DNA from: Lucinisca nassula
Taxonomy: Eukaryota > Mollusca > Bivalvia > Lucinida > Lucinidae
DNA: 64,000 nucleotides
Assembly (NCBI GenBank): GCA_963580285.1
Contig: CAUZLF010000717.1
Span: 186,001 to 250,000 of the forward strand
Direction: 5' to 3'
Positions 9,824 through 20,934 of the stretch are shown here, piece after piece (position 1 is the first letter of the stretch; each line of letters opens with the position of its first letter). Made by a program: the position numbers and the translations under genes. The notes under the pieces are model-generated. The model was not told where the DNA came from. It saw nothing but the letters and a program-made list of their open reading frames with translations, and ran no database searches.

Positions 9824-10768
9824 GCATGCTGGGTATTTTTTTTACAGCAGACGACATTTTGATTTTTTTTTCTAGTTTTCCCAGAAAACAGGATTTGATA
9901 TCTCATGCAAATTGAGACAATTAGCATGAGATGTCAAGTCCTGTTATACCGGATTTGATATCACATGCAAATTGTCTCCTATGGAGACAATTTGCATGAG
10001 ATGTCAAGTCCTGTTAAAAGAGACAATTTGCATGAGATGTCAAGTCCTGTTTTCTGGGAAAAATAAGAAAAATACCAACAATTTGTTGTCTGCTGAATTC
10101 ATCTAGAGAGCGGTAACAGGTTTGTATTGGAGTTTAATGGCCCAGTCAACACTATTTTAGGTCATTTTCGAGCCGGTGAGTTTACACATCACACTTTTCC
10201 TGGGCAAGCTTATACATAAGTGGTTAACCAGTACAGTGCACATTTTTTCTGCCAGAAACTGACAACTGCCCTTCTTGAATCAGTGGAAGGGAAAGAATGA
10301 CCATAGGAAAGATTTCATGATCAATCTCCACGAAAGAATGTTGCCGACATCAGCAGGTATCGAACCCGCGTCCTTCTGATCACCAGTCAGATGCGCATCA
10401 GACTGAGCTACCGAGGCAGGCTCTGATCTGGATCTATGTTTTCAAAACGCATGGGTATATCCTGGTTCACTTTGGCGAGGGTTAATTGTTAGAACTCATA
10501 TTCCTACAATTATTTTAAAATCTGAACCAGTTTAATTTAACACATAGAAGTATAACAATAATGTACTGGCCAATTCTGTACATGTATATTTTCCCGATAG
10601 TTTATGCCTGTTAAAAATTTACCACTCTCTGGGCTAATTTAGCACATAACACAATGTTGATATTTTTCTAATTTTTCCCAGATAACAGGAAATCTCAAAT
10701 CCTGTTTTCTGTGCAAAATAAGAAAAAAAAAATCAAAATACTGTCTGCTGAAAAAATACCCAGCATGC
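9824..10768. mobile_element. Element with ~75-bp terminal inverted repeats
   Basis: The left end GCATGCTGGGTATTTTTT is inverted at the right end (10694-10768), and similarity runs through CAGCAGAC, TTTTGATTTTTTTT and CAGAAAACAGGATTTGA. Inside are a palindrome cluster (AAATTTGCATGAGATGTCAAG, 9950-10050) and a tRNA-SINE (10119-10420). Its left end is 22 bp from the exon 9 acceptor. A further copy of one end is at ~60200. Confidence 0.65.
10119..10420 (-). mobile_element. tRNA-derived SINE
   Basis: The minus-strand head has A box TAGCTCAGTCTGATGCGC and B box GGTTCGATACC. The body ends in GGCCATTAAACTCCAATAC, a 3' end shared with the CAAA-tailed repeats, suggesting the same partner LINE. No clear TSD. 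Confidence 0.6.
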
Positions 10769-10769
10769 A

Positions 10770-11450
10770 AGAGGGTAAACAGCATCAAAAGAGTTCAAGA
10801 GGTACTGAGCTAGAAAGTCATAGTCAGATGCAAACAGTGGATGTGAGATCAAGGTCATTAATATCACGCCAATCATTCAAACCAAATGTCATGAAAAGAA
10901 TCTGGCAAGAAGTCCCAATGTCATATCGAACACAAATTTCGTCTAGAAGCTATGTTTTGTGCCCTGTAGTAACCTTGAAAATGAAACCAAGGCTAGGGCT
11001 CACTAATCAGAGCTGAAAAAATAATCCATTATCAGTCCTGTCATTGTGATCGATAATCGATTAGAAATCACTGAGGATTTGGTCATAATTTTATCTCTGG
11101 CTTTCTCTCTGAGCTTCTCTCTTTAATACCATATGCTACACTTTACCATATGTATTCGGACAGACAGATCTGAGCAAACAGTAAAAACCCACATGAGATG
11201 CTGCAGAACACACATCTCATCAGGGTCTGCACCGTTTGCCACTCATCGAGCTATTTTAACACAACGCTGTGTAGTGAATTGTACTTATCTTGCAAATTAG
11301 TATCATTTTTGTTAAATTTATATGAATCATGCCACCCTTAGCCCAGAGCTCAGTTTTGTGTGTCCAAAATCAGCCATGTTTTACAGTCAATAAAAGTAAA
11401 ACACGAACTTGTTCAGTTTTGAGTGATGTGGCGTTAACTGTAGTACACCA
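10770..11450. other. Intron 8 sequence, no gene
   Basis: No exon found. It holds part of another MITE-like unit (GAGCTGAAAAAATAATCCATT, CATCAGGGTCTGCACCGTTT), also seen at ~59630-59910. Otherwise plain AT-rich sequence. Confidence 0.4.
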
Positions 11451-11507
11451 CAACCTCTTTATAGCACTGTTCATTTTAACACAGTTTTGGATATAACACA
11501 ACTTAGT

Positions 11508-11720
11508 TTAACCCTTCTCTTGCTGAATACTCATTTAAGCCACACCCATTTCTGTCTATCAACCAATCAAATTACTTGATGTAATCTATTGCTACAAATT
11601 CATAAACTGAATGACAAACAGTGTAGATCCTGATCAGATGGCTTCTTCAGAAGCCATCTGATCAGGATCTACACTGTTTGCAAAGATAGGGGTTGTTGTG
11701 AACAGCATGTTAAGGGTTAA
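11508..11720. mobile_element. TTAA-type hairpin MITE H1, complete
   Basis: TTAACCCTTCTCTTGCTGAA to TTAAGGGTTAA. The core hairpin at ~11622-11683 has ~31-bp perfect arms (GTGTAGATCCTGATCAGATG and complement). Confidence 0.7.
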
Positions 11721-11968
11721 ACTTTATTTTGGTTGTTTCAAATACAGCATAATGTACAATATAGAGGAGCTTGCATGAGTGCTCATGTATTAATGAATTT
11801 ATTAAACATGTTGAGGAAAAGGGATAAAATGCGAGGCTTTGCCGAGCATTTTATGCCTTTTCCTCAATGAGTATGAATTTGTTAAACAAGTTGAGGGAAA
11901 AGGGATAAAATGCGAGGTTTTGTCGAGCATTTTATGCCTTTTCCCCAATGAGTTTATTAAATTCAACT

Positions 11969-12102
11969 AGAGCTGTCAGTGAAACTGACTAGGGCCCCGG
12001 CAGTGCTATCAGAGGATTAGGAAAATTTGTGGACGGACAGACAGACGGATGGACAGAGTGATTACTATAGGGCACCCACACTTTCAGTGCGGGGCCCTAA
12101 TA
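11969..12102 (+). mobile_element. Short GACA element family D
   Basis: CTAGAGCTGTCAGTGAAACT to GTGCGGGGCCCTAATAA with a GACAGACAGACGG microsatellite; nearly the minimal form of the family. Confidence 0.6.
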
Positions 12103-12546
12103 ATACATGAGCACGAATGAAAAATTCTAATTGTCATATGACATTTAAAACGAATTTTATTCACGATTGTTTTCCAAAAATGTCAATATTCTGCCATTAG
12201 TAAATGAGACGTCGTTAAGGACGTCGCATATGTAACGATACGGGGTGTATCTAAGTAATTTGCATATTAAATCTACTAATGGATTATCAAATTTATTATA
12301 TGGCGTTACTGCACTCTCAGACGCGACGTCATATGATAAAAAACAATAATTTCAGGACATGATAGAAAGACATAGCTTGTCTGAAAGTCATCTCTTAATA
12401 CCACAATTTAAAGATAGATCACACATAATAAAGATCATATAGAAAAATGACCATAACTGGTCGTTTTTATGTATTATCTATACTTTTTTGTTTAGATATA
12501 GCATTTCTACTTTGGACTCCAACAATAGTGTTATAAAGAGGTTGGG

Positions 12547-13527
12547 GTGTATATAAATCCTGACTGCAATGTGGATGAATTACCTAATTCTTTTGGTATT
12601 GGTATCATTATTTCACTTATTTCAAGCTGATCATTTATCAGAGAAGGACAAAAACTGGAGTACCTGGAGCCAAACCACCTGACCTTCTGGTGTCCCCCTT
12701 GGCAGCTCACATGTGACCCTAGTGAAGCACAAACCAACTGTGGCAAGAGCCATAATGATTCAGACAGTGCCCTTAACTATATAAGGTAACTTTTGCAAGC
12801 AACATTGTGTCTATTTTTAACAATAGCTTTATTTACAAAATGACATACCCAGAAAATCATTTCCTTCTTAGCAGACTGCATTTTCAAAATATTTTTTCCT
12901 TATTTTTCAGCGAAAATAAAGCCTGACATTACATTTAAACCATCTGTTAGGTGCATATATGTTCTAGGAAGGGGAATCCTTTGGAAGCAAGGAATACATC
13001 ACAGAACTGGAAAATATGGAGTTTTTATGTTTTCTGGGCCAGACTAGCTAGTTTCGGCCAATTAGGCCTCATCAGTGACCCTAAGATAATTTCAAAATTC
13101 AACAATGGAATCAATGATCCCAAAGGACAAGAAAATATAAACTACACTTAGCCTTATTTTCACTGACAAATCATCATGTGAACAAGTATGTAAAAGCAAC
13201 ACCCGCAATACCCACTTCAGACAGAGAAAACTGGGGTTTATGGGGTATACATTATTTTTCGTATTTCCCCTCCAAGACAAAGGTTGTTGATAATCGTTCG
13301 AACACCTATGTCTGCTATATAAGAAAAATATCACAGATTTTCATCAGAAAAGTAGTAATTTTGGAGATGTGAAAAAATGCACTATGTCGCATGGATGTGA
13401 TATCGTAATGAATGAAAAAAATTAGATTGCTATAATCTGCTCCAGAATTTTCTGGAGTGCTTGAAGGGAAAATAATGCTAGCTAATTTATTCAAGTGAAC
13501 ACACTCATTTAACTTCTTTATTCCTAC
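12547..13527. other. Intron 8 remainder next to exon 8
   Basis: No exon or complete element was found. 13210-13330 contains a degenerate member of the hairpin MITE with GTGGGTATT..TAGAAC cores. The rest is unassigned. Confidence 0.4.
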
Positions 13528-13708
13528 CTCCTCCTACAAGGAGACAATAGACTGGTATCTTTATCTCTGTCAAACGCTACAGACTGAGCAGTGGCTGAGG
13601 CAGTAGGTGTCTGTAACAATCCCACAATCCCTCTGTCACTCAGACTTCCTGTTGAGCTAGGAGTGATGTGAAGTAGCCTGGCAACAAGCTGGTTTCCAGA
13701 TGTCCTAC
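13528..13708 (-). CDS. ATRIP: ATRIP exon 8, start of helical C-terminal region
   Basis: Encodes the rest of codon 431 (Arg), residues 432-490 and two bases of 491. Text includes RTSGNQLVARLLHITPSSTG and a later SDRGIVGLLQT. This fits the ATRIP segment with a small hydrophobic residue-rich helix, a short loop ending in Ser-rich residues, and then a second Leu-rich helix. The acceptor is GTTTACCAG|GTA; a later AG (GTAG|GAC) would break frame. The donor AGGAG|GTAGGA is the only one that matches phase with exon 9. A large core-repeat element begins 43 bp upstream of the acceptor. Confidence 0.8.
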
Positions 13709-14695
13709 CTGGTAAACATGATAATAGCAAATAAATAAATAAAATAAAATAACAAGAGGGCCATGATGGCCCTGGATCGCTCACCTGATCCATAGTGTAA
13801 CAAGTGGGCCCCAGAGAGGGCCATTATTGGCCCCAGGGCTTTAATGTGCATAATGTTGAGGGAGGTCTTAAATTTGAAGCTTCATACCAAACATCAACAA
13901 AGGCTAAAATTTGAACAATCTTGGCAAAGGTCCACTAGATGAAGCTACACATCAAATATCAAAGACCTGGGCCTAGCGGTTTCAGAGAAGAAGATTTTTA
14001 AAGATTTTCCCTATATAAGCCTATGTAAAATCAAAGGGCCCCGGGACAGGGGCATTTTTTGCCCCAGCACTATAATTTGAACAATCTTGGTAGGGGTCCA
14101 CTAGATGAAGCTTCAAACCAAATATCAAAGTCCTGGGCCTTGTGGTTTCAGAGAAGAAGATTTTTAAATATTTTCCCTATATAAGCCAATGTAAAACCAT
14201 AGGGCCCCGGTGCGGGGGCATTTTTTGTCCCAGCACTATAATTTGAACAATCTTGGTAGGGGTCCACTAGATAAAGCTTCATACCAAATATCAAAGTCCT
14301 GGGCCTTGTGGTTTCAGAGAAGAAGATTTTTAAAGATTTTCCCTATATAAGCCTATGTAAAACCAAAGGGCCCAGGGGCGGGGGCATTTTTGGCCCCAGC
14401 ACTATAATTTGAACAATCTTGGTAGGGGTCCACTAGATGAAGCTTCATACCAAATATCAAAGACCTGGGCCGTGTAGTTTCAGAGAAGAAGATTTTTAAA
14501 GATTTTCCCTATATAAGCCAATGTTAAACCAAAGGGCCCCGTGGCGGGGGCATTTTTTTTGTCCCAGCACTAAAATTGGAACAATCTTGGTAGGGGTCCA
14601 CTAGATGAAGCTTCATACCAAATATCAAAGTCCTGGGCCTTGTGGTTTCAGAGAAGAAAATTTTTAAAGATTTTCCCTATATAAGCCTATGTAAA

Positions 14696-14789
14696 GTGAG
14701 TGAGTGAGTTTTAGTTTTACGTCCCACCAACAGCTAAGGTCATACGGAGACGGGACCTCGGTTTAAAGACTCATCCGAAAGTCTGGAGA
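14696..14789 (-). mobile_element. Truncated ACTC-tailed SINE in array, 15-bp TSD
   Basis: GTGAGTGAGTGAGTTT at the left is the tail; the head is missing. Perfect ATAAGCCTATGTAAA flanks at 14681-14695 and 14790-14804 date the insertion after expansion of the host array. Confidence 0.75.
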
Positions 14790-16173
14790 ATAAGCCTATG
14801 TAAAACCAAAGGGCCCCGTGGCGGGGGCATTTTTGGCCCAGCACTATAATTTGAACAATCTTGGTAGGGGTCCACTAGATGAAGCTTCATACCAAATATC
14901 AAAGACCTGGGCCTTGTGGTTTCAGAGAAGAAAATCTTTAAAGATTTTCCCTATATAAGCCAATGTAAAACCAAAGGGCCCCGTGGCGGGGGCATTTTTT
15001 GTCCCAGCACTAAAATTTGAACAATCTTGGTAGAGGTCCACTAGATGAAGCTTCATACCAAATATCAAAGTCCTGGGCCTTGTGGTTTCTGAGAATAAAA
15101 TTTTTAAAGATTTTCCCTATATAAGCCTATGTAAAACCAAAGGGACCCGGGGCGGGGGCATTTTTGGCCCCAGCACTATAATTTGAACAATCTTGGTAGG
15201 GGTCCACTTGATGAAGCTTCATACCAAATATCAAAGACCTGGGCCTTGTGGTTTCAGAGAAGAAGATTTTTAAAGATTTTCCCTATATAAGCCTATGTAA
15301 AACCAAAGGGCCCCGGGGCGGGGGCATTTTTGGCCCCAGCACTGTAATTTGAACAATCTTGGTAGGGATTAACTAGATGAAGCTTCATACCAAATATCAA
15401 AGACCTGGGCCTTGTGGTTTCAGAGAAGAAGATTTTTAAAGATTTTCCCTATATAAGCCAATGTAAAACCAAAGGGCCCCGTGGCGGGGGCATTTTTTGT
15501 CCCAGCACTAAAATTTGAACAATCTTGGTAGGGTTCCACTAGATGAAGCTTCATACCAAATATCAAAGTCCTGGGCCTTGTGGTTTAAGAGAAGAAGAGT
15601 TTTAAAGATTTTCCCTATATAAGCCTATGTAAAACCAAAGGGCCCCGGGGCGGGGGCATTTTTGGCCCCAGCACTATAATTTGAACAATCTTGGTAGGGG
15701 TCCACTAGATGAAGCTTCATACCAAATATCAAAGACCTGGGCCTTGCGGATTCAGAGAAGAAGATTTTTATAGATTTTCCCTATATAAGCCCATGTAAAA
15801 CCAAAGGGCCCCGGGGCGGGGGCATTTTTGGCCCCAGCACTATAATTTGAACAATCTTGGTAGGGGTCCACTAGATGAAGCTTCATACCAAATATGAAAG
15901 ACCTGGGCCTTGCGGTTTCAGAGAAGAAGATTTTTTAAGTTTTCGGTGAAAAAAATCTATTTTTGGCTCCTGTGACCTAGGTATGCAACGGACCGGAACC
16001 ATTTGAACAACTTTGAAAGGGGACCACCTAAGGATCATTCCTGTGAAGTTTGGTCAAAATCCGATCAGTGGTTTAGGAGGAGATGTCGTTTGAATAAATT
16101 GTTTACGCACGGACGCACGGACGCACGCACGGACGCACGCACGACGGACGACGGACAAAAAGTGATCCCAAAA

Positions 16174-16208
16174 GCTCACCTCGTCACTACGTGACGGTGA
16201 GCTAAAAA
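16174..16208 (+). other. 3'-terminal hairpin of core-repeat element A1
   Basis: GCTCACC-TCGTCAC-TAC-GTGAC-GGTGAGC folds into a stem just before CTAAAAA. The same structure ends copies at 19142-19173, 33116-33151 and 58639-58674, with compensating sequence changes (for example CATGACC/GGTCAG in the third). Confidence 0.7.
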
Positions 16209-16310
16209 TAGCATGCTATAAAAATTCAAGATTATTACTTCTATGTGTTGATGATTGACTGATTGTGTTGCAGTTTAACAAGACATCAATCTTAATCCTT
16301 GTGGGTCATT

Positions 16311-16550
16311 TGGGCCCCGCCAAGCGATTTTGGTACTTATCGCCTATGCGAGCAGCGAAGGTTCAGGCGAGCCTGCGCATCCGCGCAGTCTCGCCAGAAC
16401 CTTCACTGCTCGCTCACACAAGTAGTAAATCAAGAGGAACCTTCAGACAGAAAGCCATATCCCTGGCCCCTCTGAATGGCTGGGCATGCGCAGTTAAAAT
16501 TTGTCATGACGGAATGCTCGAAGACCCAAATTCGCTTGGCGGGGCTCATT
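16311..16550. repeat. GC-rich MITE with GGGCCCCGCCAAGCG ends
   Basis: Second copy of the family at 3122-3358, with the same inverted ends and the CTGCGCATCCGCGCAG core. TCATTT on both edges could be a 6-bp target duplication. Confidence 0.6.
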
Positions 16551-16759
16551 TAGTATCATCTCCCAGAGAAAGGGAGAAACGAGTTAGAAGAGACAGAAAA
16601 TGAGATATAAGCAAAGGGAAGGGGAGAAAGAGAAAAATTAATGAAGTGTAGAAACTGAAGAAATAACATTACCCCTGCAGCCATACTTGCTGAAAGGACA
16701 GCAGGTCTTGCCCAACTGTAAACCATTAAGAAAACACACCCGTGTGACATTGTGCACAT

Positions 16760-16911
16760 TTCTCATCTCCAAAATGGCTACTTTTCTGATAAAATCCCTG
16801 ATATTTTTCTTATAAATATTGCAAACATAGGTCGTGGGTGCTCGTTAGAACTGCCTCATTGAGACGGTTCTAACGAGTACCCACAACCTATGTTTTGGAG
16901 CAGAAATAAGA
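16760..16911. repeat. Hairpin MITE (GAACYGCCTCA core), host of copy A2
   Basis: Core palindrome GTGGGTGCTCGTTAGAACTG / CGGTTCTAACGAGTACCCAC. The element resumes after the A2 insertion at 19174-19260 (TAATGTATACCCC...). Related cores: 19990-20060, 37402-37467, 41295-41345, 43006-43070. Confidence 0.6.
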
Positions 16912-19173
16912 ACAAGAGGGCCCAGAGGGCCCTGAATCGCTCACCTGAAAATTAGTGTCTCCAGTACATTCTAGGCCCAAGGGCTATAATTTGAACAAAC
17001 TATGTAATGGTCCACTAGATGAAGCTTCATACCAAATATCAAAGACCTGGGCCTTCTGGTTTCAGACAAGAAGATTTTTAAAGGTTTTCCCTATATAAGC
17101 CTATGAAAAACCAAAGGGTCCCGGGGTGGGGGCATTTTTGGCCCAAGGGCTATAATTTGAACAATCTTGAAAGAGGTCCACTGGATGAAGCTTCATACCA
17201 AATATCAAAGACCTGGGCCTTCTGGTTTCAGCGTGAAGATCTTCAAAGGTTTTCCCTATTTAAGCCTATGAAAAACCAAAGGGTCCCGGGGTGGGGGCAT
17301 TTTTGGCCCAAGGGCTATAATTTGAACAATCTTGAAAGAGGTCCACTAGATGAAGCTTCACACCAAATACCAAAGATCTGGGCCTTGCGGTTTCAGAGAA
17401 AAGGATTTTTAAAGATTTTCCCTGTACAAACCTATGTAAAACCAAAGGCCCGCAGGGCGGGGGCATTTTTGGCCCCAAGGCTATAATTTGAACAATCTTA
17501 GTAAAGGTCCACCAGGTGAAGCTTCACACCAAATATTAAAGACCTGGGCCTTGTGATTTCAGAGAAGAAGATTTTTTAATGATTTTCCCTATATAAGCCT
17601 ATGTAAAACCATAGGCCCCCACGGCGGGGGCATTTTGGCCCCCAGGGCTATAATTTGAACAATCTTGAAAGAGGTCCATTAGATGAAACTTCACGCCAAA
17701 TATCAAAGATCTGGGCCTTGCGGTTTCAGAGAAGAAGATTTTTAAAGATTTTCCCTGTATTCCCTATGTAAAACCAAAGGCCCCCAGGGCGGGGGCATTT
17801 TTGGCCCAAAGGCTATAATTTGAACAATCTTAGTAGAGGTCCACCAGGTAAAGCTTCACACCAAATATTAAAGACCTGGGCCTTGTGTTTTCAGAGAAGA
17901 AGTTTTTTTAATGACTTTCCCTATATAAGCCTATGTAAAACCATAGGCCCCCGCCCCGGGGGCATTTTGGCCCCCAGGGCTTTAATTTGAACAATTTTGA
18001 AAGAGGTCCAATAGATAAAGCTTCATACCAAATATCAAAGAAGTGGGCCTTGCCGTTTGAGAGAAGAAGATTTTTAAAGATTTTCCCTGTATAAGCCTAT
18101 GTAAAACCAAAAGCCCCCGGGGCGTGGGCATTTTTGGCCCCAAGGCTATAATTTGAACAATCTTGAAAGAGGTCCACTAGATGACGCTTCATACCAAATA
18201 TCAAAGATCTGGGCCTTGCGGTTTGAGAGAAGAAGATTTTTAAAGATTTTCCCTGTATAAGCCTATGTAAAACCAAAGGCCCCCGGGGCGGGGGCATTTT
18301 TGGCCCCAAGGCTATAATTTGAACAATCTTAGTAGAGGTCCATCAGGTCGAGCTTCACACCAAATATTAAAAACCTGGGCCTTGTGGTTTCAGAGAAGAA
18401 GATTTTTTAATGATTTTCCCTGTATAAGCCCATGTAAAACCAAAGGCCCCCGGGGCGGGGGCATTTTGGCCCCCAGGGCTATAATTTGAACAATCTTGGT
18501 AGAGGTCCACTAGATGAAGCTTCATACCAAATATTGAAGACCTGGGCCTTGCGGTTTCAGAGAAGAAGATTTTTAAAGATTTTCCCTGTATAAGTCTATG
18601 TAAAACCAAAGGCCCCCGGGGCGGGGGCATTTTTGGCCCCAAGGCTATAATTTGAACAATCTTAGTAGAGGTCCACCAGGTAAAGCTTCACACCAAATAT
18701 TAAAGACCTGGACCTTGTGGTTTCAGAGAAGAAGATTTTTTGATGATTTTCCCTATATAAGCCTATGTAAAACCAAAGGCCCCCGGGGCGGGGGCATTTT
18801 GGCCCCCAGGGCTATAATTTGAACAATCTTGGTAGAGGTCCACTAGATGAAGCTTCATACCAAATATTGATGACCTGGGCCTTGCGGTTTCAGAGAAGAA
18901 GATTTTTAAAATTTTGTTTTAAAAAATCTATTTTTAGCTCCTGTGACCCAGATGTGCAATGGACCGGAACCATTTGAACAATTTTGAAAGGGGACCACCT
19001 AAGGATCATTGCTGTGAAGTTTGGTCAAAATCCGATCAGCGGTTTAGGAGGAGATGTCATTTGAAGAAAAAGTTTACGCACACACACACACACACACGCA
19101 CGCACGCACTGACGACGGACGAAAAGTGATCCCAAAAGCTCACCTTGTCACTACGTGACAGGTGAGCTAAAAA
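16912..19173 (+). mobile_element. Large ~165-bp core-repeat element, copy A2
   Basis: Same organisation as A1: ACAAGAGGGCCC start, CGCTCACCTG, ~13 units of ~165 bp, a CACACA/CGCA microsatellite at ~19075-19115, the 3' hairpin, and CTAAAAA end. The units form two subtypes (GATCTGGGCCTTGCGG and GACCTGGGCCTTGTG), which alternate in part, so the array seems to have grown by dimer copying. Confidence 0.75.
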
Positions 19174-19309
19174 TAATGTATACCCCTGTAAACCCCAGTT
19201 TTCTCTATATAAAGTGGGGTTTAGGGGGGTCGTTTCATGGACTTGTTCATGTGATGCCAGGTTGGATGCCCCAGTGACACAAGATACTGACATGACATAT
19301 GTGTGTTGT

Positions 19310-19666
19310 GTGCGTGTGTGTGTGTGTGTGTGTGGGGGGGTGTGAATTCGGGTTTAACCTCGCTTTCAACAATTTTTCAGTCATATCACGATGGTGTCTG
19401 GTTGCGACAGGGAGCTCAATGCTCCCTTTTATAGTGCTGCCTCACTGAAGTATCATGTCCCAGACACATTACATGATACCACACCCAGTCACATTATCCT
19501 GACACTGGGTCGACCAGTCCTAGCTCTACCCCGTAAATCTGAGTGCCAAGCGAGGAGCAGCTAATACCATTTTTAATGACTTTTGTATGTCGCGGCCCGG
19601 GATCGAACCCGTGACCTCCCGTTCCCCGGAGCGGACACTCTACCAACTGAGCTATCGGGGCTGGTT
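19310..19666 (-). mobile_element. Full-length CA-tailed tRNA-SINE, 13-bp TSD
   Basis: Same family and strand as 3601-3938. Perfect ATATGTGTGTTGT flanks at 19297-19309 and 19667-19679. Long GT tract at the left end. Confidence 0.85.
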
Positions 19667-19803
19667 ATATGTGTGTTGTAACATGGCATGATGTGACAAT
19701 GCATAGAACTGAATTAGGAGGAGTAACAAGGATATATTACTGTATTTCTTGTAAAAACTTATGTTTTGGGTAACAAGTACCTATAACATATGGTTTAATG
19801 CAG

Positions 19804-20203
19804 ATACAGTAGAACTTCGGTGGCTCGAACCCCTTTGGGACCATGGCAATTTGTTCGAGACAGCAGTAGTTCGAGCCAATGTTGCATACTTCCAGAAAAC
19901 TCGAGACAGCAGTAGTTCGAGCCAATGTTGCATACTTCCAGAAAACATAACGGGGGTACTTTTGGGCATCTTTTCGGTGTTCTGTAACATAAATGTATGC
20001 TGTGTGTACTCATTAGAATCGCCTCATTGAGGTGATTCTAATGAGTACACACAGCATACATTTGCAAGATAAAAGTAAAAAATCTCCTTAATTACCCCAC
20101 ACTTTTTCTTATGCAGAGGAATTCCCTTGGGACTCAAAAATGGATTAGACTCAACCATGGTAAACGAGCCATCGGTGTTCGAGCCATCGCAGTTCGACTG
20201 TTT
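19804..20203. repeat. Tigger/pogo-like MITE
   Basis: Ends ACAGTAGAACTTCGGTGGCT and (inverted) ACAGTCGAACTGCGATGGCT resemble the CAGTCGAACCTCGG ends of Tigger-type mariner elements. It contains a local duplication of AGACAGCAGTAGTTCGAGCC (19858 and 19902) and a nested hairpin MITE core (19990-20060). The TA duplication is not clean. Confidence 0.5.
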
Positions 20204-20279
20204 ATAAAAATCTCAAAATCCTCATATGAAAGTACCATAAAAATCCTGTGTTACCCTCTATAAATGAAGTCAATCATTA

Positions 20280-20493
20280 TTATTATTTTTATTAAAATTT
20301 TGGAAACCTTGGGGACTTGCTGTAATTCTCCTAAACTTTTAACAAGTTTGTTTCACGATTCAGCAAGGAGTCCAAAAGGTACAAACGGAATGACAAACAG
20401 TTTAGACCCTGATCAGACTGGAGCAGTCTGATTTGGGTCTGCACTGTTTGCTCGGCCCTGTCTGCCCCAACACTTAGGATCATTACGGTATGC
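20280..20493. repeat. MITE family G
   Basis: Copy of the 2868-3096 family: TTTTGGAAACCTTGGGGACT at one end, CACTTAGGATCATTACGGTA at the other; the central hairpin is shortened. Confidence 0.5.
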
Positions 20494-20499
20494 AGCAGG

Positions 20500-20930
20500 G
20501 TCTGCATTCTTTCTTATGCATCACCATCTACTCGTAAGCATGTCATCTAATTCAAATAGTGTGACATTTACACTAATTGGTGGGGATTTCTCAACTGTTT
20601 GGCATGTCTATGGTTCTAGTTAAAGAAAACGGATGTAGTTATTATGATAATTCTTATCCCTAGAACTAGCATTTTATAGATAAATAAAAGCACGCTAACA
20701 CTGCATGATACCCCACCACTGCAAGATAATATGGTTATAGCCTTGCCCATAATAGTGGTACTTTTAAGTGTTATAGTTATCTGTAAAACTTCACTAAGGC
20801 ATTCAATATAGTAAAGGAACTACATACATGTATATCAAAAGGGCAGATAATACAATAACCAGAAAAGCAGAGTGACTGTCCTTGGCAATAATATGTGTCC
20901 TTTAGTGTTTTAAAATTTGAAGAAAATCCA
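20500..20930. other. Intron 7 sequence, no feature seen
   Basis: No exon, repeat partner or motif was identified. Confidence 0.4.
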
Positions 20931-20934
20931 AAAA

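Larger units (their letters stand above)
11451..12546. mobile_element. Foldback element family F with nested insertions
   Basis: Ends CAACCTCTTTATAGCACTG and CAATAGTGTTATAAAGAGGTTG are inverted. It contains AAATGGGATAAAATGC-type palindromes, a nested H1 MITE (11508-11720) and a nested family D element (11969-12102). An inverted second copy is at 25053-25731. Confidence 0.55.
13752..16208 (+). mobile_element. Large ~165-bp core-repeat element (pearl/HINE-like), copy A1
   Basis: The 5' end ACAAGAGGGCC has a small palindrome (AGGGCCATGATGGCCCT) and subterminal CGCTCACCTG. About 12-13 tandem units of ~166 bp follow (TTTGAACAATCTTGGTAGGG, then GGTTTCAGAGAAGAAG). A (CGGACGCA)n microsatellite at ~16107-16157 comes next, then a 3' hairpin GCTCACCTCGTCAC/GTGACGGTGAGC and terminal CTAAAAA. 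The subterminal CTCACCTG and GGTGAG are inverted. This order matches the pearl/CvA-type elements of bivalves, which are related to non-autonomous Helitron/Helentron elements. No protein is encoded. Confidence 0.75.

Noticed and set aside
17103..18642. Open frames with repeating GPKMPPPRGPLVLH-type peptides
   Set aside because: Translated core units of copy A2; the same words appear in A5 and A7 and the unit length does not preserve frame.
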